The notes under the pieces are model-generated. The model was not told the DNA's origin. It did no database searches and was given only the letters and a program-made list of their open reading frames with translations. A stretch of 64,000 bases of DNA from Onchocerca lupi. Taxonomy: Eukaryota; Nematoda; Chromadorea; Rhabditida; Onchocercidae. Position 1 is the stretch's first letter. Every line of letters begins with the position of its first letter. This document shows, piece after piece, positions 39,551 to 50,678 of the stretch. The DNA lies in contig JAOVVO010000201.1 of assembly GCA_028564675.1 (NCBI GenBank), positions 1 to 64,000 on the forward strand, read 5' to 3'. Both the position numbers and the translations under genes were made by a program.

Positions 39551-41659
39551 TTTCACGGATGCTAATTAATAAATATTATTTCCCAGCTAAAAACTCTAAA
39601 TTGCTAAGTCTTGTAAATAGTTCTTTTGTTCACAGGAGTAATTAAACATGATGAAAACATTACCAGTCAAGATTATCATCTGTGCAGTCGCATTATTACC
39701 CAGATCATTACATACATGTTATCGATATGACTGGTTAATTACTTATGAATCTTATAGTATACAAAACTTTCCCTATTTCTAGCATCGACTTAGGAGAGTT
39801 AAGAGAGAAAAGAGAGCAATACAGGTCTTCCAGTAATTATTGTCCAAATTCGATTTATTGCTCTAGAGACAATCCTATTCACAACAACTAATTTTGTTAA
39901 ATATAACGACTGTGAATTTCGCCTAAACGAATAATAATATAAAATAAATATTGCTGCAAAATTTATTTATAACGCCCAAAAAATTTCAACAGAAACAAAT
40001 ATAAATCTATTAAAATATATTAGAGAGACATATAATTAAACAGCACAGTACAAAGGATTTAAAGCAAAAAAAACTCATAGTGTTATTCGAAAAAGTTTAA
40101 AAGACAAAAGAATTTGTGAATTCCTGAAGGGGCAGAATAACATTACACTTGAAAAAACATATCAAATGCCTGCAGATTTACGTATCAAATATTTATAAAA
40201 TAATCTGGTAAAAGAAAATAACAGAAATTAGATTTGAAGAGAAAATTTTGAAAATTGAAGATTGCACTGATTGCGCTTCATTTTTAACGAAAAATAATCA
40301 CTACACAAGTAAAACATCAAATTTTATAAGAATTCCTTAAATCATCTTTAATAATTTTCAATTCTGACTTCGCTGTAGAATTTTCCAATTTATCAATTCA
40401 AACCAAAATTTACAAATCTCCTGCTTGATTTCACAAAAGCTAAATACCGAAAGTTGAAAATTGCATTTTCTCAAACTGCTTGAGTAAAAAATCTTCCACT
40501 TATTAATAGACTATTTCTCAATTTCTTTAATTTGATCTAAAATCTTAATACCTCCTATTTAGGCAACAGATTTTTCAGAGTTTCTTATTTGATGTAAAAA
40601 TTTCCCGAAATTCGTTATCTTCTGAATATTAAGATTTTAAATCGAACATAAATTAATGACTATTATTTATTTCAAGTGGAAATTTTCGATTTTTTCGAGA
40701 AAACTTACAAAATTGATTATATACAAATAAAAAAACACATATTAACGAAATTTATTTATTTTAATACAAAGCGATAGAAGTGAAGTGATAAGTGACCACT
40801 GCTTTTGTGACAATCGATACATATAATTGTTTACGTATTACTTCATTTCCATACGTTGCATTTACCTGAGAAAAATGAAATAAGCAGTTGAAAATGAATA
40901 TTAAAATGTTTCCAAATGTCCGAGTTCCGAATTTTTTAATATTTGAATTCCAAAATTTTGAACTTTTCTAAATGCTCCATCCTTATTTAAACTTTAATAT
41001 TTCTTAATTCCATTTATCTCTTTCTTTTTTCTAGCAACTCTAAATTTCTCAGAATTTTGTATTCTTTATTCATAACACAGAACCCGTAAAACTAGATTTC
41101 AATAAACTACTTCAAAATATTACGAGAGTAAAGCAAATTACAATCAATTTGGCATTCAGCATTTATTTTTTATTATTAAAAGGATGAAAACACCCTCTAT
41201 TGAAAATTTTATGATGTTTTCATAAATAAATCAAAAACAAAAAAATATCGGAAATGAAAAAGTTAGAAGCCCACTGACAAAAATTAATTTTTCGAAAAAA
41301 AAAATCAACAAAAAGAATGTCTGAAAAAAAGAATAACAGAAATACGGTAAGAATTCCGGGAAAGAAAAGTTAATAGATTCTACAAAAAGGTAAATAATTT
41401 TATATAAAAACATTGTAAAGTGGAAAATTAAATTAAAATTCACCCGTACAAAAATTGAGAGTACAAAAACATGGACGCAAATTCCAACATTATGTTCAGC
41501 TGAACAAAGATCTAAGTTATAGAGAATTATGAAATTAAAAAAAAAGTTCCATCCTCAACATAGCTATTTCAGATAATTCTGTCTTACAGAAATCTTTCCA
41601 TTCAGAACCTGCTAATTATATATGTAAACAGTCATTCTTTCCTACAATGGTTAGTCATA

Positions 41660-41693
<34 letters not shown>

Positions 41694-42033
41694 GATACTG
41701 CCACATTATAATGCGCGATATTACCTATTATCAGAATTATAAGTAAAGTTGCTTTTCTTCTCCCATTTTCAACAATTTAAAATCGATCATGCAATTATGA
41801 ATCAAACACCAAGCTAAAAAAGTTAGAAAACCAAGATCAAATCATAACATTCACGAAAATTTTAACTGAAACTCGCCATTAATTCTTAAAAAATTTTACT
41901 ACGAATCCCAAAAATTATCTTTTAAAGAGTTGAAAAACCTAATTATATTTATTCAACGGAATCCTTTTCACAATTCAGCCGAATGAAATAATTAGTTTTT
42001 CTCAAGCAGTAATTAGTGATATTTCTAGGAATT
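39551..42033. other. Intergenic stretch, no gene seen
   Basis: It lies between two minus-strand genes: 5' flank of the TMEM50 gene and 3' flank of the ABC transporter gene. AT-rich, with a 27-nt T-run at about 41668-41694. TTTATT at 41948-41953 (AATAAA on the minus strand, about 80 nt past the transporter stop) is a plausible polyadenylation signal. Frames such as 41231-41443 are F/L/S-rich noise. Confidence 0.6.
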
Positions 42034-45000
42034 TTAACGTTTGCAACCGCCACCCGACCTACAACAGTTATCGTCACGACGATTATCCAGGGATTCTAGA
42101 TGCAAATGTTCCGATTCATGCTTATGTGAGGTTGGTTCTTTCGATTGAACTATTTCAGCATATTTATGCTGTGATTTCCAGAGATCCGAATAACGGCTAT
42201 CAGGTTTTGCAAGTAGTTCGAAATGAGATCCACTTTCAATTACCTGAAAGAAATAATTCATTTCCATCCACAAGTACACATGCAATCTCTCCCACTGTAT
42301 TTCAAATTATAATATTTAAAAACCGAATCTTTTTTAAGAGATCTATTTCGAACTTCACCTTATTTAGCCAATGACAATTTGCAGCAATCAACAATCATGA
42401 AAGCATTTCTTTATCTTAATAAGCATACAAGGAGTGATTACTTTGGTCTTCTTATCAACATTTTGGAAAACTAGCTTTGTAATTTATAAAATAGTTGAAC
42501 AGTGAAAAAAATTCAAAAGAAAAAAAAAAGATTACTTTCCCATTTTCTAGAACATAAATGATATCAGCATCAATAATTGTAGCTAAACGATGTGCAATAA
42601 ACAATGATGTATGTTGTTGAACGGCATTTCGCATCGAACTCATAATACTTTCTTCTGTTATAGCATCCAGAGATGATGTTGCTTCATCATAAACTGCAAT
42701 TTTTGCCACTGATCAAAGAGATAAAAGACATAACAATAAAGAACTAAACTTACATGATTGTAAAAGAGTCGGTGAAGGATTGAGTCTAGGTGAACAAAAC
42801 AGATAATAATCGACAAGGACTGAAAACCCACCAATTAATCCTTTCTCCAAAAAAGAAACTTCAAAAAGTATTCTATGAGACATATTTACGTGACATATTT
42901 ACATCCAGGACACGAGATCAGAAGAAGTAGCATATTATTCTAATTTTCGAATATCACCGACAAAACAGACTTGTCGTCTAATTATCTTTCAATAATCTGC
43001 GATTCAAACACTAACGAAGGTTTGTTCATCTTTAAAAACATTGAATAGTGTACCACTATTTCTACTTTAAAAATTATTACAAAGATATTTTTAAAATCGA
43101 CTACAATATGAATTTTTTTGTTAAAAAAAAAAAAGAAAAAATTAAATATGATAAGAATGAAATCTCGACTTTATTTGCAATCTAATTTTGCATCATGAAA
43201 ATTTAAACGGATTTTTAAAACTAAAATATTCCACTGTAATCATTATATTTGATAAGATCGAATTTACAACCATATTAGTAGAAAACAAATTAATTTCAAA
43301 GATAAACTCAGAAATTTTCGAACAATAATATTAAATTTAAATTAACACACCTATAATAGGGGCGTTCTTGAGTAATGCTCGAGCAATGGCGACCCGTTGT
43401 TTTTCTCCTCCACTTAATTTCAAACCTCTTTCACCAACAACTGTATTATAGCCATCTTTGAATCGAATAACCGAATCATGCAAATTTGCTAATTTCGATA
43501 CATAAAAAACCTGAAATCAGCCAAAAATAAAAATCGAATATCAATTGGCTAAATATTATTTCAAGGACAAAGAAAAGACAAAATTCACCTCTTCCATAGA
43601 TGCAGCTGGATTTCCATACTGTATGTTATAATATATAGTATCATGAAAAAGGACTGAATCCTGAAAATTTCAAAATTATTTCGTGTCTATCAAAAAAATA
43701 CCACGGAAAAAAATCGAAAGCAAATTCCTATTCTTTCCTTAACTTACATCTTTTTATGCAATGTAATTGCAAAAACTGATGTAATTTTTAATGTTGTTGC
43801 AAAAAAAGGACAAAATCTGACCTGAGGTACAACGGAAATCATTTTTCTTAAACTTTCAAGTTGGACATCAGAAATTTTTTGACCGTTGACACAAATTTCG
43901 CCATCTTGTGGATCAAATAAACGATATAAGAGTCGAACAATCGTTGATTTACCACTTCCGCTGCCACCTACTATAGCTACCTGTAGAAAAAACAGATACC
44001 AATATAAAAAAGATAATCACTACGGTAGCACATCCTCTATTTATTTGATATTTATAGAAGAAAAACGAATCCTGAAAATAAATCATACCTTTTTACCAGA
44101 AGGAATATCCAAATTTAATCCTTTCAATATGTGCTGTCCAGGAAGATAGCCAAATGTGACATTTCTAAACGATATGGATGAGTTTCCCACATCGACTTTC
44201 AAAGGTGACGCGTCTGGTTTTTCCTGAAATGCAATATTCTATTCACAATTTAATAAATTCTTTCCAGTTTGAATTTGATTCAATTCGGTTCGAAATTCCA
44301 GACTTTTTTGCATCATAAGCGCACCTGAGCAAAGATTGCCGAACTAGAACAAAAATCTAATTCATGTTCATTTTAACTGGTACAGAACAAATCAATAATA
44401 TGCATCTTGAAGAAACAACAAATGCATTTCCAAAGAAACTTACAGTTATATTGCTCTTCAAATAAAGTAATGAAAACATTAGCTGCATATCCACCAAGCC
44501 TTGTTTTATTTCCCGATATACTGAACCAAGGAAATTTAATGGTACTGACAATTGAAACAGTAACGTATTAGCAAGAACAAGATCGCCGACATTCATTGTG
44601 CCTGGAATTTCTTCCATTAATTAAAAATTTTTAAAAATAGCGCAAAGAAATATGAAATCATTTAGAAACGCTATAGATATACCAAAGAGTTCACTTTCTA
44701 ACATGTTTATTGACGTTACTTTTTGCTGTTGTACGGTTTTTGATTTTGATGCATAAATTAGATTCTTAGTACGATATATTATTAGCCTATCCAATAAATA
44801 TGTCTATTCAATAAACGTTTTAGTGAGGTTGATGACAAATACAATTAGCAATGTTAGCATAAAAATATCCACCACATTCGGATTTTTAAACTTCGAAACT
44901 AAACTTGAAAAAAAAAATCTTTTTTTCTGAAACAGCAATACCTTTCTGAATTTCAGCTGCTGCTAAACACATCACAGCAACAAGACCACCGCTAAATATT

Positions 45001-46981
45001 GCATTTTGTGCAAAATTCAAAAATGCCAATGATGTGCTCGTCTTCAGTGCTGCTATTTCATATTTCTTCAGAAAAAAATCATACCGATCCGCTTCAAATT
45101 TTTCATTATTGAAGTACTGAAATGCAGGACTTATTTGAACTCATTAATCTTTAGAAATCCAAAATTCGCTGGTTGTTTCTTACCAGAATTTAATACAAAA
45201 TTCACAATTACCTTCACAGTTTCATAGTTGATTAATGAATCGATAGCACGACTGCTCGCATCATTATCAGCCTGGTTCATCTGATGTCGAAATTTCGTCC
45301 TCCATTTGGTTATTGCCAGCGTAGCAATAGTATAAGTTGAAAGACAACCTAATGTCGCAAGTGTAAACGATGGACCGCAATTCACATACTGAAGGAAAAA
45401 AAAAATGAAAAACAATGAAGGTTAGCGAAGTTTGAAAGTTTTCAAGGAATAATGTCTCACCAGCAATCCTGAAACCATGGCAACTTCAATCGCCGTCGGT
45501 ACAACATTAAAGACTAGAGCACTTTGGACGAATGCCATACCCCGCGTACCTCGATCTATTGCTTTCGACATACCACCTGTTTGACGGCTTAGATGAAATG
45601 ATAAATCCAACGAATGCAAATGGAGGAAAATTTGCCGAGCAATGCTACGAATACTATATTGCGCAACACGCGCAAATACTGCATTCCGGAGCTCATTAAA
45701 TAACGCAGAACCACTACGTGCAGCACCATCTACAATGCGCGTTGATTATAAATATCAAGCAAGCAAAGAAATTTGTCTGATCACATTTGCAAATCCGAAT
45801 ATCTAGAGACTTGAAAAGTGAACTTTTTGAACCTTTGAATTAAATAAAATAATCTATCTATAATCCTTGAAATTTCATGAAAAAAATTTTCAACAATTAC
45901 CAAAAATATTTCACATAAAACATACAAGTCACAATAATTGAAAATGCTGCGATTCCAAACATGCTGCTATAACTATCAGCATTTAACTGAAGATCGGTTG
46001 GTACTCGTTCGTTGTAATAATTAATTACATTCTTCAGCAAGAACGGTACATAAACGTTCAGTATCTATAAATAAACAGAAATTATTATTTGAATATTAAT
46101 GACATGGAAGTAAATAGGAAAACTTAGTAGAAAAATTTAAAATCAGGAACTGAAGGTTCATAAAATGGAGAAGATAAAAAATCAGTTATAATATTTCCGA
46201 TTACCTTCGCCACAATAAGAAGCGCCATGGAATAGATATAAAGTCGTCGGATTTTCCAATTCCCTTCCGGCCAAACAGATCGTAACATCGTCTTCACCAA
46301 TTCTGCTGTCGATATTTGCTTGCCAAGAGAAAACTGCACAAATTGGTAAATACTTTCGATAAATCGACAAATAATTTCGGTAAACCCGGTAATGTATTTC
46401 GACCCTAACATCACAGCAGGCTTTTAAATGTCTAATATACAAGAATTTTTCAGTAAGTCCAAATAATTTTCAAATTTCCGTACATTTAGAGAAATCAAAT
46501 CCCGAATTCTATAAATAATTAAATTAGATTTTTTCTTTCCAACTCAAATTTTTTTTCCCGCAATCAGAAATAGTTTTCGTTTAGCCTTTTTTTTTCCTTT
46601 AATTTTACATCATTCTACATGATCTACATGATAGTCATAAGGACTTACCGCCATCGGCACTAAACTGTTTGCACCAGGATGAAAGCAATTCCGGATCTGC
46701 CCACTTACGCGTTTCCATAAGCTCTGTGACGTTCTCAGATTTTTTTCTGATGCAGATAAGAAATTGCGCTGTAAATATGAATAAATTTGGTAAGATCAAC
46801 TGAAAACATTAATGATTCCCGATAACCACATATGATATTGAAATGCACATTAAATTTCTCCATGAAACTAACCATAATTTATTTTTTAAACGAAATATAT
46901 ATAACTAACGTAAATAATTTTAGTCTGTCGATTCGACAGCTGAAATTGCTTTTGAAGCATTGTACGGAAGAAGCAATTCAT
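42034..46981 (-). CDS. ABCB7: Mitochondrial ABC half-transporter, ABCB7/Atm1 family, complete, 14 exons, 710 aa
   Basis: Exons: 46981-46910, 46768-46649, 46333-46205, 46064-45926, 45729-45461, 45388-45212, 45116-44942, 44601-44444, 44223-44089, 43980-43822, 43660-43589, 43510-43351, 42693-42536, 42243-42034. Phases all agree, giving 710 aa (yeast Atm1 690, human ABCB7 752). The start (MNCFFRTMLQKQFQLSNRQT) is basic without acidic residues, as in a mitochondrial presequence. The membrane domain has family-specific runs such as HLHSLDLSFHLSRQTGGMSK, NQADNDASSRAIDSLINYET and VYREIKQGLVDM. The nucleotide-binding domain has Walker A GGSGSGKS (about 463-470), Q-loop VVPQ, signature LSGGEKQR (about 567), Walker B IIVYDE (about 587-592) and switch H623. 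The protein should sit in the inner membrane and export a glutathione/sulfur compound for cytosolic Fe-S assembly. The C-terminus DDNCCRSGGGCKR is Cys-rich, like human ABCB7's CGNCSC end. The first-exon call is least certain. C. elegans ABTM-1 is the expected orthologue. Confidence 0.95.
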
Positions 46982-47659
46982 AATTGCGTATGGTACTTTG
47001 CATTACAAAACCCGTGGAAAAGTTTACCGATCTGAAAATTGGCTTTAACCTTTTAATTTTGCAGTAAAATGTTTTAGTGCAAAACTAGGAGACAGCCGCA
47101 CTAATGATAGAGGTAATAAACTATGCCGGCAAAAATCTGATTTCTCTGAACATTTTATGCGATTTAAGTCGGAAAATCATGCATATCAAAATATATAATA
47201 GGATATAAATTATTAACCGAATTATGGGACTAAAGATTTGAATTCCATAAAAGTGATCAATCAAGAAACTAGAAGAATTGAGAAACTAATGAAAAAAATT
47301 AGCTAAAAATCAAGATAATAATGAGATATATTCACATTGCAGCATGAAAGGAAATTTGCAAATAAATTTTTCTCCTTTGAAATATAATTTGATGTCAAAT
47401 ATACAAATTAACTTTAAAGAGGGAGCAAAATATCGAAACAGAATATTTTGGATTAATATACTATTAACAATTATGAATCAGCTAATCAAATTAACATGCT
47501 TTTGATGAAATATATTGAATTTTAGAAAGTCATTTTATTACTATGCATAATGTAAATAAATAACCAAATAAGTGAATTAAATAATCAGTTTCATAAAAGG
47601 ATTAATAAATATGATGAATTAATGGACTGAATGGTTAATATAAAGTATGAATAATTTAA

Positions 47660-48032
47660 TCTATCTATATAAATAAAAATGTAAATGTTCGTTGTTCATT
47701 TTTACACAAAGTTTCAAGTTCTTCATCGATTGATTTGAAAGTCTGATAAAATGTTATATTCGAACAGGCGCGTGTTTTTATGTTGAAATCCTACTATTTT
47801 TTTTTTTCCACATTGTCAAACCTGTGACAAACAAAAGTAATGAGCGAACTGAATCTATTGAACACGTCTACTTCCTGCGAAATATCATCACCGACTGCTT
47901 TGAAATTTTGACACAATGCTGCGTATTTAAGAATTTTTGGAGATTTAAGATTTTTGAACAAATAAACATTTACATTTTCATTTATATAAACTAGCTGGAC
48001 CAGTCAGGCGAAGCATAACCGGATCCAGTTAG
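47660..48032 (+). mobile_element. Non-autonomous Helitron-like element, about 373 bp
   Basis: The left end A|TCTATCTATATAAATAAAAA resembles the left end of the larger element at 55994 (A|TCTATATCTATATAAG). The interior shares ATCGATT..TTTGAAA, ATTCGAA and GCGCGTG blocks with it. The right end shares TTAAGAATTTTTGGAGATTTA, CTAGCTGGA, GGCGAAGCAT and CCGGATC, and ends in TTAG|T where a Helitron would have CTRR|T. It carries no open frame, has no target-site duplication, and sits between A and T as Helitrons do. Confidence 0.75.
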
Positions 48033-48499
48033 TAAATAAATACATGTATACAAATATGATAATACAAATGTATTCCTTCACATCTTAAATATTTAAATAG
48101 GTAATATAAGAAGTTATGAAATTTTGGAATAAAATCTCAAAAACGAAATGAAATATTTCAGCGATTCAAAACAGATATAGACAGATACTAGAAAACTAAT
48201 TAAACTAATTAAGAAACTTAATGGGAATATTTAGTGCAGTGAAGCGTAAATGTATGCATGTTGGGCTAAATAAATGTGTAATTCTACATATTTCTGATGC
48301 GTTGTCCAAATGATAAGTTTGCATACTTCAAGTGTCCAAGTGAAAAATTCGCGTCAATCAAGCGTACTGCATGATCGCAGGAGAGTGAAAATGACCACTA
48401 AGATGATTGAAATATTACATATAATGAGAAAGAATATGCAGCATTCAGAGGAAAAGACTAATCAAATTAAATTCTATCTAAATGTTCGAAAAAAATTCT

Positions 48500-49300
48500 T
48501 ATAACGTCAATTCTTGTAACGTTAGCTGTGTTCGCATAATGCTGATACCTGTACTATACACGAGACGTATATACCACACGTTTACGAGTTAAACGTTTAC
48601 ATGAAGGCTAGCGTCACGTAAAAAACGTGGCCAAGAACGACAGCAGGAAGATAAACGGAAGTCACGCCTCTCTGTCAAGCTCCACCCACTTGTAGCGAAA
48701 TGGTTTGTGGCGGACGTGACGACTAATCACTGGCCTTCATTTATGTCTGGCTTCCATAAATCTCTCCGTCATTTCATAATTGCTCTCATTATCGATTACT
48801 GCATACGTTTTCTTCTTCTTTTCTCTCGTTTCCTCCGCAACTCTCTCTCATTTTCCTCGCACTATCATTTCCTCTCGTTTTACGTATTATAATTTATCCT
48901 TTCCCTTTTCTTCCTCTCGAACCTTTTATCATTAGCATGTGCTCTTCGCACATCTCCTCCTTTATCCTCATTCCCTGCCTCTCTGCATCTTTGACTCTTT
49001 AAGAGTAAGAGACGTGGAATTTTCATTGGTTGTTTCGCTTCTTTTATTTGTTTGTGCGTGTTTGATTCATGCGGAATTTCATAAGTGACGCGATGTGAAA
49101 TTAGGTCGGTTTGGTACCATAGTGAAATGAGGAAGGATCGTTACGTGTTTCACTTCTCGTCTACGTGGTAAGCGTGAATGTTGCAGAGGAGGGGGAGTGA
49201 CGTGACGTGTAATTTTGTTTACGTACAAAAAGAATAATGCTGGAAATCTAACAATGAACAATTTGGGAGGAAATAATTTGAGAAGTTTGAGAATAAAGTT
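48500..49300. promoter_or_regulatory. GC-richer block with TGACG/CGTCA motifs, probable divergent promoter
   Basis: Base composition is clearly less AT-rich than the flanks. Motifs of the CRE/ATF half-site type recur: GCGTCACGTAAA (about 48610), AAGTCACGCC (48661), GACGTGACGAC (48713), AAGTGACGCG (49083) and GAGTGACGTGACGTG (49195). There are also pyrimidine-rich tracts (48800-49000). It lies between divergent start codons at 46981 (-) and 50679 (+). The binding role is inference. Confidence 0.45.
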
Positions 49301-50611
49301 GACTTTTCGTACAGTTACATAGTCGTTGACTTTAATTATTTTAAGAATTTGTCCACAACATAGCAATATCATTGCAAGAATCCACGTAAGATATACGATA
49401 GAATCATTTGTAATATTTACATTTATTGAAGCACTGAGGAAACGTTATGTGCATTAGAGCAATGACTTTTCGGATTTTCTAGTCGATGCTTCTAATAATA
49501 ATGAGTGCGGTCATAGGTCAAACAGAACTATTGCCTCGGGTTAGTAGTTTATCCTGCTCTGCATGTACATGACATCTATTCAGGTGATTTTTATGAAAAT
49601 TAACTGATAACTTATAGTCATCGACTCAGCCATTGTTACCAGTCGTAAAAATTACAGCAGTAATTTTCAAACATATATCTCTATGAAAAGACCAATATAA
49701 TCTCTTGGTATGAGGAATGTTATAAAAGAGGGGAAACATTGGAATCCTTAGGAGACTGACTAATTTTTGGTAATATCGAAAAATAAAAAAATACCGAAAT
49801 GAGGACTGCAAAAAATTATTCAACTTCAGTTATTTTGTACGTAATATTATTACAAATCCCTTGATAATGAAATGTGAATACCATTAAATCGTCGTATTAA
49901 AATGACGTTAATAGATATGAATAGATGAATTTATACTGATAATGACTATTTCAACATTTGAGCATTTTGCTGAGAAACAAGCAATATTATCGTAGGCTCA
50001 AACATATTTTAAAATATTGTTGTTTTTCCCTTTGTTGAGCTTGAGCATTTTATGCAAATTTTTAGTTTAAATTTTTTTTTTTTTTTTGATTTTTTGCATT
50101 TTAAAAAAGATGAAGTCAGTAGAAAGACAGTAGTGGAAGAGATATTCCGTGCAAAATTTGTTGAAAATAGAGTAGAAGAATAGTTTGGAATTTAATAAGT
50201 GATAATTCAAATTTGAGATTGATTTGTCTGAAATTAATTAAGTTGTAGCATTTTAACTGTCTCGGGATTTTTTGGATTAGTATAGATTAGTATGGTGATG
50301 GTTTTTTATTTATGTGATTTTTTTTATTCTGGATTATCGGGATGTCGAGGTTTTCATACAGAACAAGTTTCTATCGTGAACATTCCCTCTTTGCAATTGG
50401 ATTTCCCTCCGGGCCTGAGACGGGTACACTGAAATTACTTTACCAGAACACTTGGAAACACTCTTATTATCATATTACGTCAGGCTGTAAGAATGGTATG
50501 TATTACTTTTTTGTTAGATAATGTATTTATATAAATACTCATTTTATTTGCATCGACGACATCGATACGTTTTGAATAAATAATGACAAGAATAATATTT
50601 TACAAAATCTT

Positions 50612-50678
50612 ATTTCTTTCAGGCTGCAAACAAGCGAAACGTAGTGGTGTTTGAAATAAAAACAAGCAGTGCCACAGA
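50612..50678 (+). promoter_or_regulatory. Probable trans-splice acceptor and 56-nt 5' UTR
   Basis: TTATTTCTTTCAG ends at 50622 and the first usable ATG follows at 50679. No coding exon upstream joins in frame. This fits spliced-leader addition, or a cis acceptor after an untranslated exon such as 50340-50502. Confidence 0.5.

Larger units (their letters stand above)
46982..50678. other. Divergent intergenic region between ABCB7 and the zinc-finger gene
   Basis: No coding exon is supported. It holds the short Helitron-like element (47660-48032), the GC-richer promoter-like block (48500-49300), and ordinary AT-rich DNA up to the acceptor at 50622. The stretch 50340-50505, ending in GTAAGAATG|GTATGT, could be a 5' UTR exon of the plus-strand gene, but no coding frame supports this. 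Confidence 0.55.

Noticed and set aside
44331..44349. Possible 19-nt extra exon in ABCB7 (TTCGGCAATCTTTGCTCAG)
   Set aside because: It has an acceptor and donor, but including it breaks the phase between exons 44601-44444 and 44223-44089, which join directly in frame.
48707..48892. Open frame in the GC-richer promoter block
   Set aside because: No family resemblance, no splice partners, and a pyrimidine-tract origin (F/L/S/H-rich).
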